The translations under genes were made by a program, and so were the position numbers. From NCBI GenBank assembly GCA_022563255.1, contig JADFNS010000003.1, forward strand, positions 1 through 64,000: 64,000 bases of DNA, given 5' to 3'. The stretch is from Pseudomonadota bacterium. GTDB taxonomy: Bacteria > Pseudomonadota > Gammaproteobacteria > Steroidobacterales > Woeseiaceae. The notes beneath the pieces are model-generated. The model had not been told where the DNA came from. It saw only the letters and a program-made list of their open reading frames with translations, and did no database searches. This document shows, in pieces, positions 42,248-50,624 of the stretch. The first letter of the stretch is position 1. Every line of letters starts with the position of its first letter.

Positions 42248-43249
42248 ATGCCCCCCGCAATGAATGCCACAGACAATCTCGAAGAAGACGGCAGGCTACA
42301 GCTCAACGAAAAAGGCGAATTGCGCCATCTGCTGACCCTGAAGGGTCTTGACAAGGCGATGTTGATCGACTTGCTCGACGAAGCCGAGCAATACTGCGTC
42401 CCGCACGGCAGTCTGCCGGCACGCCGCCAGTCGCTCGCCGGTCGCACGGTCGCCAATCTCTTTTTTGAACCAAGCACTCGCACACGCGCATCGTTTGATC
42501 TGGCTGGAAAGCGGCTGGGCGCCGACGTATTGAATCTGGACGTCAATACGTCGTCTCGCAAGAAAGGCGAAAGCATACTCGACACTATTTACACGCTCCA
42601 GGCGATGCAGGTCGATATCATGGTGGTGCGTGACGCAAGCTCCGGTGTCCCGGCCTACATCGCGCGCAACGTCGGTGATCATGTGTGCATACTCAACGCC
42701 GGTGAGGCGGACGTTTCGCACCCGACGCAGGGTCTCCTCGACCTTCTGACTATCCGACAGCACAAAGACAGTTTTGCAGACCTCGTGGTCGCCATTGTTG
42801 GCGACATACGACACTCCCGAGTCGCCAAGTCGACTGCACAAGGATTGCAGACGATGGGCGTTGGCGAGCTGCGCTTGATTTCGCCCCCGGCGCTTGCGCC
42901 GAATCCGGAATTCGCGGCAGGCGCGAAAATCATCGACAACCTCGACGACGGACTCAAGGACGCCGACGTCGTCATGGCCCTTAGAATCCAGCGCGAACGC
43001 ATTGGCAACCTCGACGGTATTCCCGGTATCGACGAATACTTTGCGAACTTCGGAATCAGCCAGGAACGCATGAAAATCGCGAAACCCGACGCCATCGTCA
43101 TGCATCCCGGACCCATGAATCGCGGTATTGAAATCGAGGGCTCGCTCGCCGACGGCCCGAGTTCAGTCATCACTCGCCAGGTTTCGAACGGCGTGGCGGT
43201 TCGAATGGCCATCCTTGATCGGGTCAGCAGGACTTTGGTTGCGCGGTGA
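42248..43249 (+). CDS. pyrB: Aspartate carbamoyltransferase catalytic subunit
   Basis: Forms N-carbamoylaspartate from carbamoyl phosphate and aspartate, the first committed pyrimidine step. The product (about 333 residues) has the carbamoyl-phosphate motif FFEPSTRTRASFDLAGKRL, the STSSRKKGES-type loop (NTSSRKKGES), HPTQGLLDLLTIRQ and HPGPMNRGIEIE. Start candidates are ATG 42248, ATG 42260 and GTG 42239; none has a good ribosome binding site. As in Pseudomonas (class A ATCase), it lies after ruvX, but pyrR is absent and no pyrC follows. Confidence 0.95.
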   Translation: MPPAMNATDNLEEDGRLQLNEKGELRHLLTLKGLDKAMLIDLLDEAEQYCVPHGSLPARRQSLAGRTVANLFFEPSTRTRASFDLAGKRLGADVLNLDVNTSSRKKGESILDTIYTLQAMQVDIMVVRDASSGVPAYIARNVGDHVCILNAGEADVSHPTQGLLDLLTIRQHKDSFADLVVAIVGDIRHSRVAKSTAQGLQTMGVGELRLISPPALAPNPEFAAGAKIIDNLDDGLKDADVVMALRIQRERIGNLDGIPGIDEYFANFGISQERMKIAKPDAIVMHPGPMNRGIEIEGSLADGPSSVITRQVSNGVAVRMAILDRVSRTLVAR

Positions 43250-44136
43250 CGACTGCGGCGCAACAAAAAGCTCAACAAAACCGTAGCACCGTGTTCGTTG
43301 AGGTCGGCAAATTATCGTCCGTAGAACGATTGCCCGGTGACCAGTTCATACTGAGAATTCGAGCGCCAAAATGCGCCGCCGCTGCGCGGCCAGGCAGTTT
43401 TGTACACCTGACATGCGACCCGGCCGCGCCCATGCGACGCCCGCTGTCGATCATGCGCGTCGTAGACGATTGCATTGAAATTCTCTACAAGATTGTCGGG
43501 GAAGGTCTGCAACGACTGTCCGAAAAGAAGCCCGGCGACACGATCAGTATTTTGGGCCCGATCGGCCATCCCTTCCGGCCGTCGCCCGAACGTCCGAAGG
43601 CATTGTTGATCGGCGGTGGCGTTGGCATTCCTCCGATGATTTTCATCGCGGACAGCCTGCGACAACAACCGGATACCTGGACGCCACTGGCGATTCTGGG
43701 CTCCGAGATTCCCTTTCCGTTCGCGCGGCAAAGGTCGCAGCTGGCGACGCCTTGGTTAAGCAACGCGATCATCGATACGATGCCTTTGCTGGAGGGATGG
43801 GGTGTCCCGTGCCGACTCGCGACACTCTCGGGAATGGATGGCTGCTTCGACGGTTACGTCACAGACCTGGCTGAACAATGGCTGTCGACTTTGTCAGCGC
43901 AGGATCTGGCGAAGACGCAGATTTTTTCCTGCGGGCCCACGCCGATGCTCAAGGCGGTGGCCGCACTGGCGGAAAAGTACGATCTCCCCTGTCAGGTATC
44001 ACTGGAAGAATTCATGGCCTGCGCAGTAGGCGGGTGCGGCGGTTGCACGGTGGTGATCAAGACGCCAGAGGGCGAAGCAATGCAACGTGTCTGTGTCGAC
44101 GGTCCGGTCTTCGATGCCGCATCGGTGGTTTGGTAA
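43246..44136 (+). CDS. pyrK: PyrK-like dihydroorotate dehydrogenase electron-transfer subunit
   Basis: 296-residue flavoprotein of the ferredoxin-reductase family. It has RPLSIMRVV (FAD-binding RPLS motif, near 65), LIGGGVGIPPMIFIA (NAD region, near 123), CGPTPMLKAVAAL (near 227), and a C-terminal 2Fe-2S cluster: FMACAVGGCGGCTVVIK with a fourth Cys in RVCVDGPVF. This is the PyrK pattern. PyrK normally pairs with PyrDB to pass electrons from dihydroorotate to NAD; no pyrD is nearby. It overlaps pyrB by GTGA, so the two are translated together. Another partner oxidoreductase is possible. Confidence 0.88.
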   Translation: MTTAAQQKAQQNRSTVFVEVGKLSSVERLPGDQFILRIRAPKCAAAARPGSFVHLTCDPAAPMRRPLSIMRVVDDCIEILYKIVGEGLQRLSEKKPGDTISILGPIGHPFRPSPERPKALLIGGGVGIPPMIFIADSLRQQPDTWTPLAILGSEIPFPFARQRSQLATPWLSNAIIDTMPLLEGWGVPCRLATLSGMDGCFDGYVTDLAEQWLSTLSAQDLAKTQIFSCGPTPMLKAVAALAEKYDLPCQVSLEEFMACAVGGCGGCTVVIKTPEGEAMQRVCVDGPVFDAASVVW

Positions 44137-44189
44137 CCAGCAAGCCGGTTCTCCCCGCCATCTCTTTCCACTTAGGAAGGAGACGATCC

Positions 44190-44657
44190 ATGTTCGACAA
44201 TACAGATAATGTAACGCGCGCTGAAGCTCGGGACGCCCTTGATTCAGCTGATAAAATGGAAAGCGCCGGTTGGCGACGCGGCGTACCCGAACGATGGTTT
44301 GGTGCCGTAATTTCAGCCTTGATCGGCAGCTTGTTTGCCGTATACACGCTGCAAGACCCCAGCGCCTACATTGTGTTCCCAATTCTTGCTCTGGGCATAG
44401 TCATCGCAATAACGCGCCAGAAAAGCGGTGCGTATGGGCGAGAATTTCCGAACACCAAAGCGGACGCGTGGAAGACGGCGTTGTTTGCCGCCGTGCTGCT
44501 GGTCGTATTTTTCGGTTCGATTGTCATCAGACGAACCTATGACATTGCATGGGTGCCTCTTGTTGCCGGGTTGCTGGTGGCGCTGTTGGTATATCTGGCC
44601 AGTGAACATGAGCGCCGTGCCTACCTTGCCAAGGGTGCTGGTGGTGAACCTAAGTGA
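44190..44657 (+). CDS. Small inner-membrane protein
   Basis: 155 residues from ATG 44190, preceded by a strong GGAAGGAG site; longer frames run through pyrK and are spurious. About four membrane helices (around 36-52, 58-72, 95-110, 118-134) follow a soluble N-terminus with AEARDALDSADKMES. It overlaps the next gene by GTGA. Such membrane protein/winged-helix pairs occur widely and are usually autoregulated; the function is unknown. Confidence 0.8.
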   Translation: MFDNTDNVTRAEARDALDSADKMESAGWRRGVPERWFGAVISALIGSLFAVYTLQDPSAYIVFPILALGIVIAITRQKSGAYGREFPNTKADAWKTALFAAVLLVVFFGSIVIRRTYDIAWVPLVAGLLVALLVYLASEHERRAYLAKGAGGEPK

Positions 44658-44950
44658 CGAAGACGCAACTCAACCCAGTCATCCATGCACCCAATCGTCT
44701 CAGAATCTGCGCATTTCTGACGCCGCTGCAGGAAGCTGAGTTCCAGGTGCTTCGAGACGAATTGGATGTGAGTGATTCCGTGCTGTCCAAGCACCTGAAA
44801 CAACTAGAGGAAGCCGGGTATGTTGCCTTCAGGAAAGGCGCAGTGAATGGTCGTCAGCGCATGTGGGCCAGCCTTACGAAAACGGGCCGGAAAGCGTTTG
44901 CGGGACATATTGAAGAATTGACCCGTATCGCCGGCGTCATTGATGCCTAA
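44654..44950 (+). CDS. Winged-helix transcriptional regulator
   Basis: 98 residues, a single winged-helix domain of the PF13601-like (ArsR/MarR-related) type: HAPNRLRICAFLTPLQEAEF, then a recognition helix in VSDSVLSKHLKQLEEAGYV (near 37-55) and a wing RKGAVNGRQRMWASLT. There are no metal-binding Cys/His clusters. Its GTG start is inside the stop of the membrane-protein gene, so it probably controls that pair. Confidence 0.88.
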   Translation: MTKTQLNPVIHAPNRLRICAFLTPLQEAEFQVLRDELDVSDSVLSKHLKQLEEAGYVAFRKGAVNGRQRMWASLTKTGRKAFAGHIEELTRIAGVIDA

Positions 44951-45008
44951 TCTGTGGATAGCAGTGTGCGAATTGGCGAGTTTAGGTTATCGCGCGCAAG
45001 GCGCGCCC

Positions 45009-46067
45009 CTACCCGCCAAAATTAACTTTGGCCTCAAGGTTCGCGCGCGAATCGGCATGCGACATTGCCTCATCCAGTGTGATGGTGCCGTTATTGTATA
45101 GCTCCAGCAACGCATCATCGAAATTCCGCATACCCTGCTCACCACTGTCCCTGTGGGCTTCTTTCACGCCGGCAATATCGCCCTTGAGGATCAGGTCCTT
45201 GATGTGCGGCGTGTTCAACAGGAGTTCCACCGCCGCAACCAGTTTGCCATTGCGAGCACGCACAAGTCGTTGAGAAAGAATTGCGCGCAGATAGTGCGCG
45301 AGATCCATGAAAACCTGCGCATGCTGTTCCTGCGGAAACAAATTGATGATTCTATCCAGCGTCTCAGGTGCGTTGTTCGAGTGCACGGTGGCAAGCACCA
45401 GATGACCTGTGCCGGCCATGTCGAGGGCCGCACGCATCGACTCGGTGTCGCGGATCTCGCCGATTAGAATGACATCGGGCGCGGCACGGACAGCGCTCTT
45501 GAGTGCCCGACTGTATGATTTCGTATCCAGCCCGACTTCGCGCTGGTTGATGATCGACTGCTTGTTCGGGTGTAGGAACTCAATAGGATCTTCAATCGTA
45601 ATAATGTGCGAGGACGTCTTTTCGTTGCGATAATTCACCATTGCCGCCAGAGTCGTCGACTTGCCCGCGCCCGTGGCGCCTACCATCAGGATCAGGCCAC
45701 GTCGCAGCATGACCAGTTCTTTGAGTTCCTTGGGCATGCCAAGCTCCTCCAGCGTCGGCAAATCCGAGGTGATGTAGCGCAACACCATGGAAACGTTGCC
45801 GCGCTGGTGGAATACGTTCACACGAAACCTGCCGAGGCCTTCTTCGGACAACGCGAAGTCGATTTCCAGTTCCCGGTTGAACTCTTCGATCTGGTCTTCG
45901 GTCATGAGTTCGAGGGCCGCCTGCCGTACCATTTTCGGCGTCATTTCAAGTTTATTGACCGGCATGATCTTGCCTTCGATCTTGATCTTCGCAGGCGCGA
46001 ATGGCGCGAAAAAAAGGTCCGAGGCCTTTTTTTCCACCATCAGTTTAAAAAGCGGTTTGACGTTCAT
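45009..46067 (-). CDS. Third PilT/PilU-family retraction ATPase paralogue
   Basis: 352 residues. A GspE/PilT ATPase with N-terminal domain FKLMVEKKASDLFFAPFAP, Walker A GATGAGKST (near 138), the Asp box EDPIEF, Walker B VILIGEIRD (near 205), the His box GHLVLATVHS, and C-terminal FDDALLELYNNGTITLDEA. The N-terminus reads like PilU (LxKLMVEK), but it lacks the extended PilU tail and the PilT AIRNLIRE motif (it has HIKDLILKGD). It is the last gene of pilT-pilU-this gene (21-bp gap). All catalytic motifs are intact, so it should hydrolyse ATP. Confidence 0.9.
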   Translation of the reverse strand: MNVKPLFKLMVEKKASDLFFAPFAPAKIKIEGKIMPVNKLEMTPKMVRQAALELMTEDQIEEFNRELEIDFALSEEGLGRFRVNVFHQRGNVSMVLRYITSDLPTLEELGMPKELKELVMLRRGLILMVGATGAGKSTTLAAMVNYRNEKTSSHIITIEDPIEFLHPNKQSIINQREVGLDTKSYSRALKSAVRAAPDVILIGEIRDTESMRAALDMAGTGHLVLATVHSNNAPETLDRIINLFPQEQHAQVFMDLAHYLRAILSQRLVRARNGKLVAAVELLLNTPHIKDLILKGDIAGVKEAHRDSGEQGMRNFDDALLELYNNGTITLDEAMSHADSRANLEAKVNFGG

Positions 46068-46088
46068 TTGTCAGACTTCCTCATTCAC

Positions 46089-47246
46089 TCAGAAAGTCTG
46101 AGCGGTATCTTCGTCCATGATTTGCAGGCTTTCCGTGTGTTGATCGGCGGGGGCGGAGTCGCGCTTGCTTTCAAGCTTGATGCGCAGCCGCAATTCGTTC
46201 TTCGAATCTGAATTGCGTATGGCTTCTTCGTAGGAGATATCGGCATCTTCGTAAAGAGCAAACAGCGCCTGGTCAAAAGTCTGCATGCCGAGGCGCGTCG
46301 ACTTCGCCATGATTTCCTTTATGTCTCCCACCTTGCCTTTAAAAATCAGGTCCTGAATCAATGGCGTATTGAGCATGATTTCCATTGCCGCTACTCGACC
46401 TACGCCACCTTCGCGCGGTATGAGACGCTGCGATATGAAAGCTTTCGTATTCAGTGACAAATCCATCAGCAATTGCTGGCGCCGGTCTTCAGAGAAGAAG
46501 TTAATGATGCGGTCGAGTGCCTGGTTCGCACTGTTCGCGTGCAAGGTCGCCAGACACAAGTGGCCGGTCTCCGCGAATTGAATGCCGTATCCCATCGTCT
46601 CTCTGTCACGAATCTCGCCGATCATGATCACGTCGGGGGCCTGACGTAAGGTGTTTTTCAGCGCTGCATGCCAGGATTCCGTATCAACGCCAACTTCGCG
46701 TTGCGTAATGACGCAGCCCTTGTGCGGGTGAACGTACTCGATTGGATCCTCGATCGAAACAATATGGCCACGTGAATTCTCGTTGCGATGGCCAATCATC
46801 GCAGCGAGCGTTGTCGATTTGCCGGAACCCGTACCGCCAACGACGATGCACAGACCGCGTTTGTTCATGACGATGTCTTTGAGGATAGGCGGCAGCCCAA
46901 GACCTTCGAGCGTCGGAATCTCAGTGGTGATCGCGCGCAGTACCGCTCCAACCATGCCCTGTTGAATAAATGCGCTGACGCGGAACCGGCCTATTCCCTT
47001 CGGCGCGATAGCGAAATTGGCCTCGTTAGTCGCGTCGAATTCCTTGATCTGCCTGTCGTTCATGATCGAACGCACCATGATCGCGGCCTGATCTGCAGTC
47101 AGCGGCGTATCGGTTGCCTTGTGGATCGTGCCGTCGACCTTGATGGCCGGTGGAAATGCTGCCGTAATGAACAGGTCCGAACCGTCTCGCTCGACCATTT
47201 TTCGCAATAAATTCTGCGTCAGTCGTATCGCTTGTTCGCGTTCCAT
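46089..47246 (-). CDS. pilU: PilU retraction ATPase
   Basis: PilT-dependent accessory motor for type IV pilus retraction. 385 residues, longer than PilT by a C-terminal tail. It has GSDLFITAAFPPAIKVDG near 21, IGRFRVSAFIQQGMVGAVLR, Walker A GGTGSGKST, Asp box EDPIEYVHPH, Walker B VIMIGEIRDRETM, His box GHLCLATLHANSANQALDRI, and LGMQTFDQALFALYEDADISY, the PilU form. It lies 40 bp downstream of pilT. Confidence 0.95.
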   Translation of the reverse strand: MEREQAIRLTQNLLRKMVERDGSDLFITAAFPPAIKVDGTIHKATDTPLTADQAAIMVRSIMNDRQIKEFDATNEANFAIAPKGIGRFRVSAFIQQGMVGAVLRAITTEIPTLEGLGLPPILKDIVMNKRGLCIVVGGTGSGKSTTLAAMIGHRNENSRGHIVSIEDPIEYVHPHKGCVITQREVGVDTESWHAALKNTLRQAPDVIMIGEIRDRETMGYGIQFAETGHLCLATLHANSANQALDRIINFFSEDRRQQLLMDLSLNTKAFISQRLIPREGGVGRVAAMEIMLNTPLIQDLIFKGKVGDIKEIMAKSTRLGMQTFDQALFALYEDADISYEEAIRNSDSKNELRLRIKLESKRDSAPADQHTESLQIMDEDTAQTF

Positions 47247-47286
47247 TGTTCTAATCTCCAGTCAAACTGCTCGCCTTCGTGCAGCC

Positions 47287-48327
47287 TTAGAAGTTCTCTT
47301 TATTGACGGCCCTGTAGCGCGCTTCTTCCTTGTTGATCAGACCTTTTTTCAACAGGTCCGCAAGGTTTTGATCAAGCGTCTGCATACCTGCACCCTGACC
47401 GGTCTGAATGGTCGAGTACATTTGCGCAATCTTGCCTTCACGAATCAGGTTTCTGATCGCCGGTGTACAAATCATGATTTCGTGGGCCGCGATCCGTCCA
47501 CCACCCACCTTCTTCAGCAGTGTCTGCGAAATTACCGCACGCAGCGATTCAGATAACATCGCTCGAACCATATCTTTTTCCGCCGCCGGAAATACGTCGA
47601 CAATGCGGTCAACCGTCTTCGCGGCGGAACTTGTGTGCAGCGTACCGAAAACCAGATGACCGGTTTCGGCGCCGGTCAGTGCAAGACGGATGGTTTCGAG
47701 ATCGCGCATTTCACCGACCAGGATCACGTCGGGATCTTCCCGCAGCGCGGAACGCAGCGCTTCGTTAAAGCCCAGCGTGTCGCGATGCACTTCTCGCTGG
47801 TTAATAAGTGATTTTTTCGATTCGTGTACGAACTCGATCGGATCTTCGATCGTGAGAATGTGATTGGGTTTGTTCTCGTTGATGTAATCGACCATCGCCG
47901 CGAGCGTCGTGGACTTACCGGAGCCCGTCGGTCCCGTTACGAGCACCAGGCCCCGCGGGTGCATGGATATATCCTTGAAAATCTGCGGCGCACCCAAATC
48001 ATCCAGCGACAAAATTTCGGATGGAATGGTTCTGAATACTGCAGCCGAGCCGCGATTTTGGTTGAATACGTTAACCCGAAATCGTGCCAGCTTCGGTATT
48101 TCGAATGAGAAGTCGGTCTCGAGAAATTCCTCATAGTCCTTGCGCTGCTTGTCATTCATGATGTCGTACACCATGCTATTGACATCTTTGTGGGTGAGCG
48201 CCGGCATATTGATGCGTTTGATGTCGCCATCAACGCGAATCATAGGCGGAACACCACCTGACAAGTGCAGGTCTGAGGCGTTGTTCTTAACCGCAAACGA
48301 CAACAGTTGGGCAACATCAACAGCCAT
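47287..48327 (-). CDS. pilT: PilT retraction ATPase
   Basis: Hexameric ATPase that depolymerises type IV pili at the inner membrane. 346 residues (P. aeruginosa PilT has 344). It has ASDLHLSGGVPPMIRVDGD, FLETDFSFEIP, Walker A GPTGSGKST (near 134), EDPIEFVHESKKSLINQREV, Walker B VILVGEMRDLETI, GHLVFGTLHTSSAAKT, and the retraction motif AIRNLIREGK near 290. It is divergent from yggS, the standard gammaproteobacterial arrangement. Confidence 0.98.
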   Translation of the reverse strand: MAVDVAQLLSFAVKNNASDLHLSGGVPPMIRVDGDIKRINMPALTHKDVNSMVYDIMNDKQRKDYEEFLETDFSFEIPKLARFRVNVFNQNRGSAAVFRTIPSEILSLDDLGAPQIFKDISMHPRGLVLVTGPTGSGKSTTLAAMVDYINENKPNHILTIEDPIEFVHESKKSLINQREVHRDTLGFNEALRSALREDPDVILVGEMRDLETIRLALTGAETGHLVFGTLHTSSAAKTVDRIVDVFPAAEKDMVRAMLSESLRAVISQTLLKKVGGGRIAAHEIMICTPAIRNLIREGKIAQMYSTIQTGQGAGMQTLDQNLADLLKKGLINKEEARYRAVNKENF

Positions 48328-48349
48328 GTTTCTCCCTCATTGTAAAGAT

Positions 48350-48375
48350 ATCCCGGACTTACCATAACCCGGGAT
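48350..48375. promoter_or_regulatory. 7-bp inverted repeat in the pilT / yggS divergent region
   Basis: ATCCCGG (48350-48356) and CCGGGAT (48369-48375), 12-nt spacer, between the two divergent starts. It could be an operator for either gene or a leader hairpin. No clear -35/-10 pair could be fitted with it. Confidence 0.3.
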
Positions 48376-48413
48376 GATTTGAGCCTAGTATAGCGAAGCA
48401 CCGGGACGAAAAC

Positions 48414-49103
48414 GTGATTAGAGTCACGGAAAACCTAGCATTAATCAACGATTTGTTGGCACTTGCGGCCGTGGAGGCCAACCGCGGACCAACGAGCATT
48501 AGATTACTGGCCGTTAGCAAAAAACAGCCTGTGGAGAAAATTCTTGCCGCTGCTGCCGCCGGACAGGTTGATTTTGGTGAAAATTTCGTCCAGGAGGGAC
48601 TGGCGAAGATGGCCCGGACAAGAAGTGAGAACCTGATCTGGCACTTTATCGGGCATCTGCAGACGAATAAAACCCGCGTCGTCGCCGAGAACTTTGACTG
48701 GATTCACACGATCGACAATGCGAAAACCGCGCGGCGTCTAAGCGACCAGAGACCGGCGGCGCTCGGAGCCCTGAATGTTTGCCTGCAGGTCAACGTCGAC
48801 AACGAGGAGGGCAAGTCGGGCGTTGGCGTCGACAAACTGGCGGAACTTGCCGCAACCTGTGCTGAATTACCGAATCTGGCGTTGCGCGGACTCATGTGCT
48901 TACCCGCCGTGAGAACGGAATTTGATGATCAACGAGCGCCATTCAAAAAGCTACGCGTATTGGCGGACACCCTACGCGCCAGGGGGATCGCTCTGGACAC
49001 GCTGTCAATGGGCATGAGCGAGGATTACCGGGCGGCAATTTATGAAGGCGCCACAATCGTGCGACTGGGCACGGCCGTATTTGGCGAAAGGATGTCCGGA
49101 TGA
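48414..49103 (+). CDS. yggS: Pyridoxal-phosphate homeostasis protein YggS
   Basis: Binds PLP and balances vitamin B6 pools; no known enzymatic reaction. The 229-residue barrel protein has the PLP Lys in IRLLAVSKKQP (near 38), DFGENFVQEGLAKM, WHFIGHLQTNK, and LSMGMSEDYRAAIYEGATIVRLGTAVFG at the end. The start is GTG 48414. It overlaps proC by ATGA (49100-49103). Confidence 0.97.
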   Translation: MIRVTENLALINDLLALAAVEANRGPTSIRLLAVSKKQPVEKILAAAAAGQVDFGENFVQEGLAKMARTRSENLIWHFIGHLQTNKTRVVAENFDWIHTIDNAKTARRLSDQRPAALGALNVCLQVNVDNEEGKSGVGVDKLAELAATCAELPNLALRGLMCLPAVRTEFDDQRAPFKKLRVLADTLRARGIALDTLSMGMSEDYRAAIYEGATIVRLGTAVFGERMSG

Positions 49104-49939
49104 ATTATGAAAAAATAGCTTTTGTCGGCGGCGGAAATATGACCCGGGCCATCGCTGGCGGCCTGCTTGACGCCGGTCACGCGGCGGGTGACATTTCCAT
49201 CTCCGAACCGCTTGCGGATCAACGCGACGTATTGCGCAAGAATCTTGGCGGAATTCATGTCAGCGACGACAACGCCGCAGTGGTGCGCGGGGCCGGCAGT
49301 GTCGTCCTGGCTGTGAAGCCGCAGGTCCTCGCCGACGTATGCAAACAACTCGCCAGCGCGGTGCAGGGATCGCGACCGCTGATCATTTCAATAGCAGCCG
49401 GCGTCCGCAGCATCGACATAGACAGCTGGCTGGGCGGCGGACTCGCAGTTGTGCGCGTCATGCCGAACCAACCGGCGTTGTTGCGACAGGGTATCTCCGG
49501 GATTTTCGCGAACGACGCGACCGCGCCAGAGCAATTGGCGGCTGCCAGCAAAATCATGTCTGCCGTCGGATCCGTCGTGGCCGTGCCGAACGAAAGCGAT
49601 ATTGATGCAGTTACGGCTATTTCCGGAAGCGGCCCGGCTTATTTTTACTTGTTGATCGACATGCTCGCTACGACCGGTCGCGACCTCGGACTTGACGCAA
49701 CCACGGCCAGGCAACTGGCTGCGGTGACGGCCAGGGGCGCCGCCATGCTGGCGCTCGACTCGGATGAGGCGATGGCGACGCTGATCGCCAAGGTTCGTTC
49801 GCCGGGCGGCACGACAGCCGCTGCTCTGGATAGTCTTGAGGATCAGGGCATTCGTGATATCTTCGATCGAGCGCTGCGCGCCGCACACGAACGCGCGGTC
49901 GAACTCGCCGACAACGCGCATGTCTCGGATCAGGACTAA
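49100..49939 (+). CDS. proC: Pyrroline-5-carboxylate reductase
   Basis: Last step of proline synthesis. 279 residues with the NAD(P) site KIAFVGGGNMTRAIAGGLL at the N-terminus, VLAVKPQVL near 73, the signature SGSGPAYFYLLIDML near 175, and RSPGGTTAAALDSLEDQGI near 233. The yggS-proC-yggT order is widely conserved. A second proline-related enzyme, ornithine aminotransferase, is at 52423. Confidence 0.98.
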   Translation: MNYEKIAFVGGGNMTRAIAGGLLDAGHAAGDISISEPLADQRDVLRKNLGGIHVSDDNAAVVRGAGSVVLAVKPQVLADVCKQLASAVQGSRPLIISIAAGVRSIDIDSWLGGGLAVVRVMPNQPALLRQGISGIFANDATAPEQLAAASKIMSAVGSVVAVPNESDIDAVTAISGSGPAYFYLLIDMLATTGRDLGLDATTARQLAAVTARGAAMLALDSDEAMATLIAKVRSPGGTTAAALDSLEDQGIRDIFDRALRAAHERAVELADNAHVSDQD

Positions 49940-49942
49940 TTT

Positions 49943-50503
49943 ATGCCAAGCAATATTACTTCCGCCATCGCTTTTATCGTCAATGCGCTTACGAGTCTTT
50001 ATCTGCTGGTATTGTTGCTGCGTTTCTGGCTGCCCTGGCTACGAGCGGATTTTCGCAATCCGCTGGCACAGGGGATCCTTAAATTGACGTCGCCCATAGT
50101 TGTTCCGCTGCGCCGGGTCGTGCCTTCGTTCGGCCGTCTTGATACTGCGACCGTGGCGCTGGCGTTCATAATTCAGTATCTGACGATTCTGTTGCTACTC
50201 CTGATTCTGAGCGCCAGCGCCACGTTCGCAGATATCGCGATCACCGCGTGCGTAAAACTGATCGCTCTTTCGATCAATCTATTTGCGTATGCCATCTTCA
50301 TTCGGATCATTCTCAGCTGGATCGCACCGGGGCAGCACAGTCCGGGAACGGCAATTATCACTGCATTGACCGAACCTGTTTTGCGGCCGTTCCGGCGCAT
50401 CATTCCGCCACTGGGCGGCTTCGATATCTCACCGCTGTTTGCCGTGATTCTTTTGTTTGCGCTGACCATCGTCGTCAATGGTTTCAAGCCGTTAGGAATT
50501 TGA
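49943..50503 (+). CDS. yggT: YggT family membrane protein
   Basis: 186 residues with two tandem YGGT repeats: LVLLLRFWLPWLRADFRNPL and a second FIRIILSWIAPGQHSPGTAI, each followed by a P-(V/L)-x-P-x-R segment (VPLRRVVPSFG, LRPFRRIIPPLGGFDISPL). Four to five membrane helices. Function unsettled; linked to osmotic or ion stress in E. coli. It lies 3 bp after proC. Confidence 0.95.
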   Translation: MPSNITSAIAFIVNALTSLYLLVLLLRFWLPWLRADFRNPLAQGILKLTSPIVVPLRRVVPSFGRLDTATVALAFIIQYLTILLLLLILSASATFADIAITACVKLIALSINLFAYAIFIRIILSWIAPGQHSPGTAIITALTEPVLRPFRRIIPPLGGFDISPLFAVILLFALTIVVNGFKPLGI

Positions 50504-50542
50504 CGCTCGCTGTGCGGCTTCGGCGTTTCGCCGAGCGCTTTT
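50504..50542 (+). terminator. Possible terminator after yggT
   Basis: CGCTCG (50504-50509) can pair with CGAGCG (50532-50537), and an alternative inner hairpin TCGGCG-TTT-CGCCGA (50520-50534) exists. Four T follow (50539-50542). The structure directly follows the yggT stop. Confidence 0.45.
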
Positions 50543-50624
50543 GCGCGGCAATTCCGATTCGGAACAAGCGATTCCTCATCCGTCTGTAATGGTTTATAGT
50601 GACTTGAAAAAGGGGACAAGTGTC

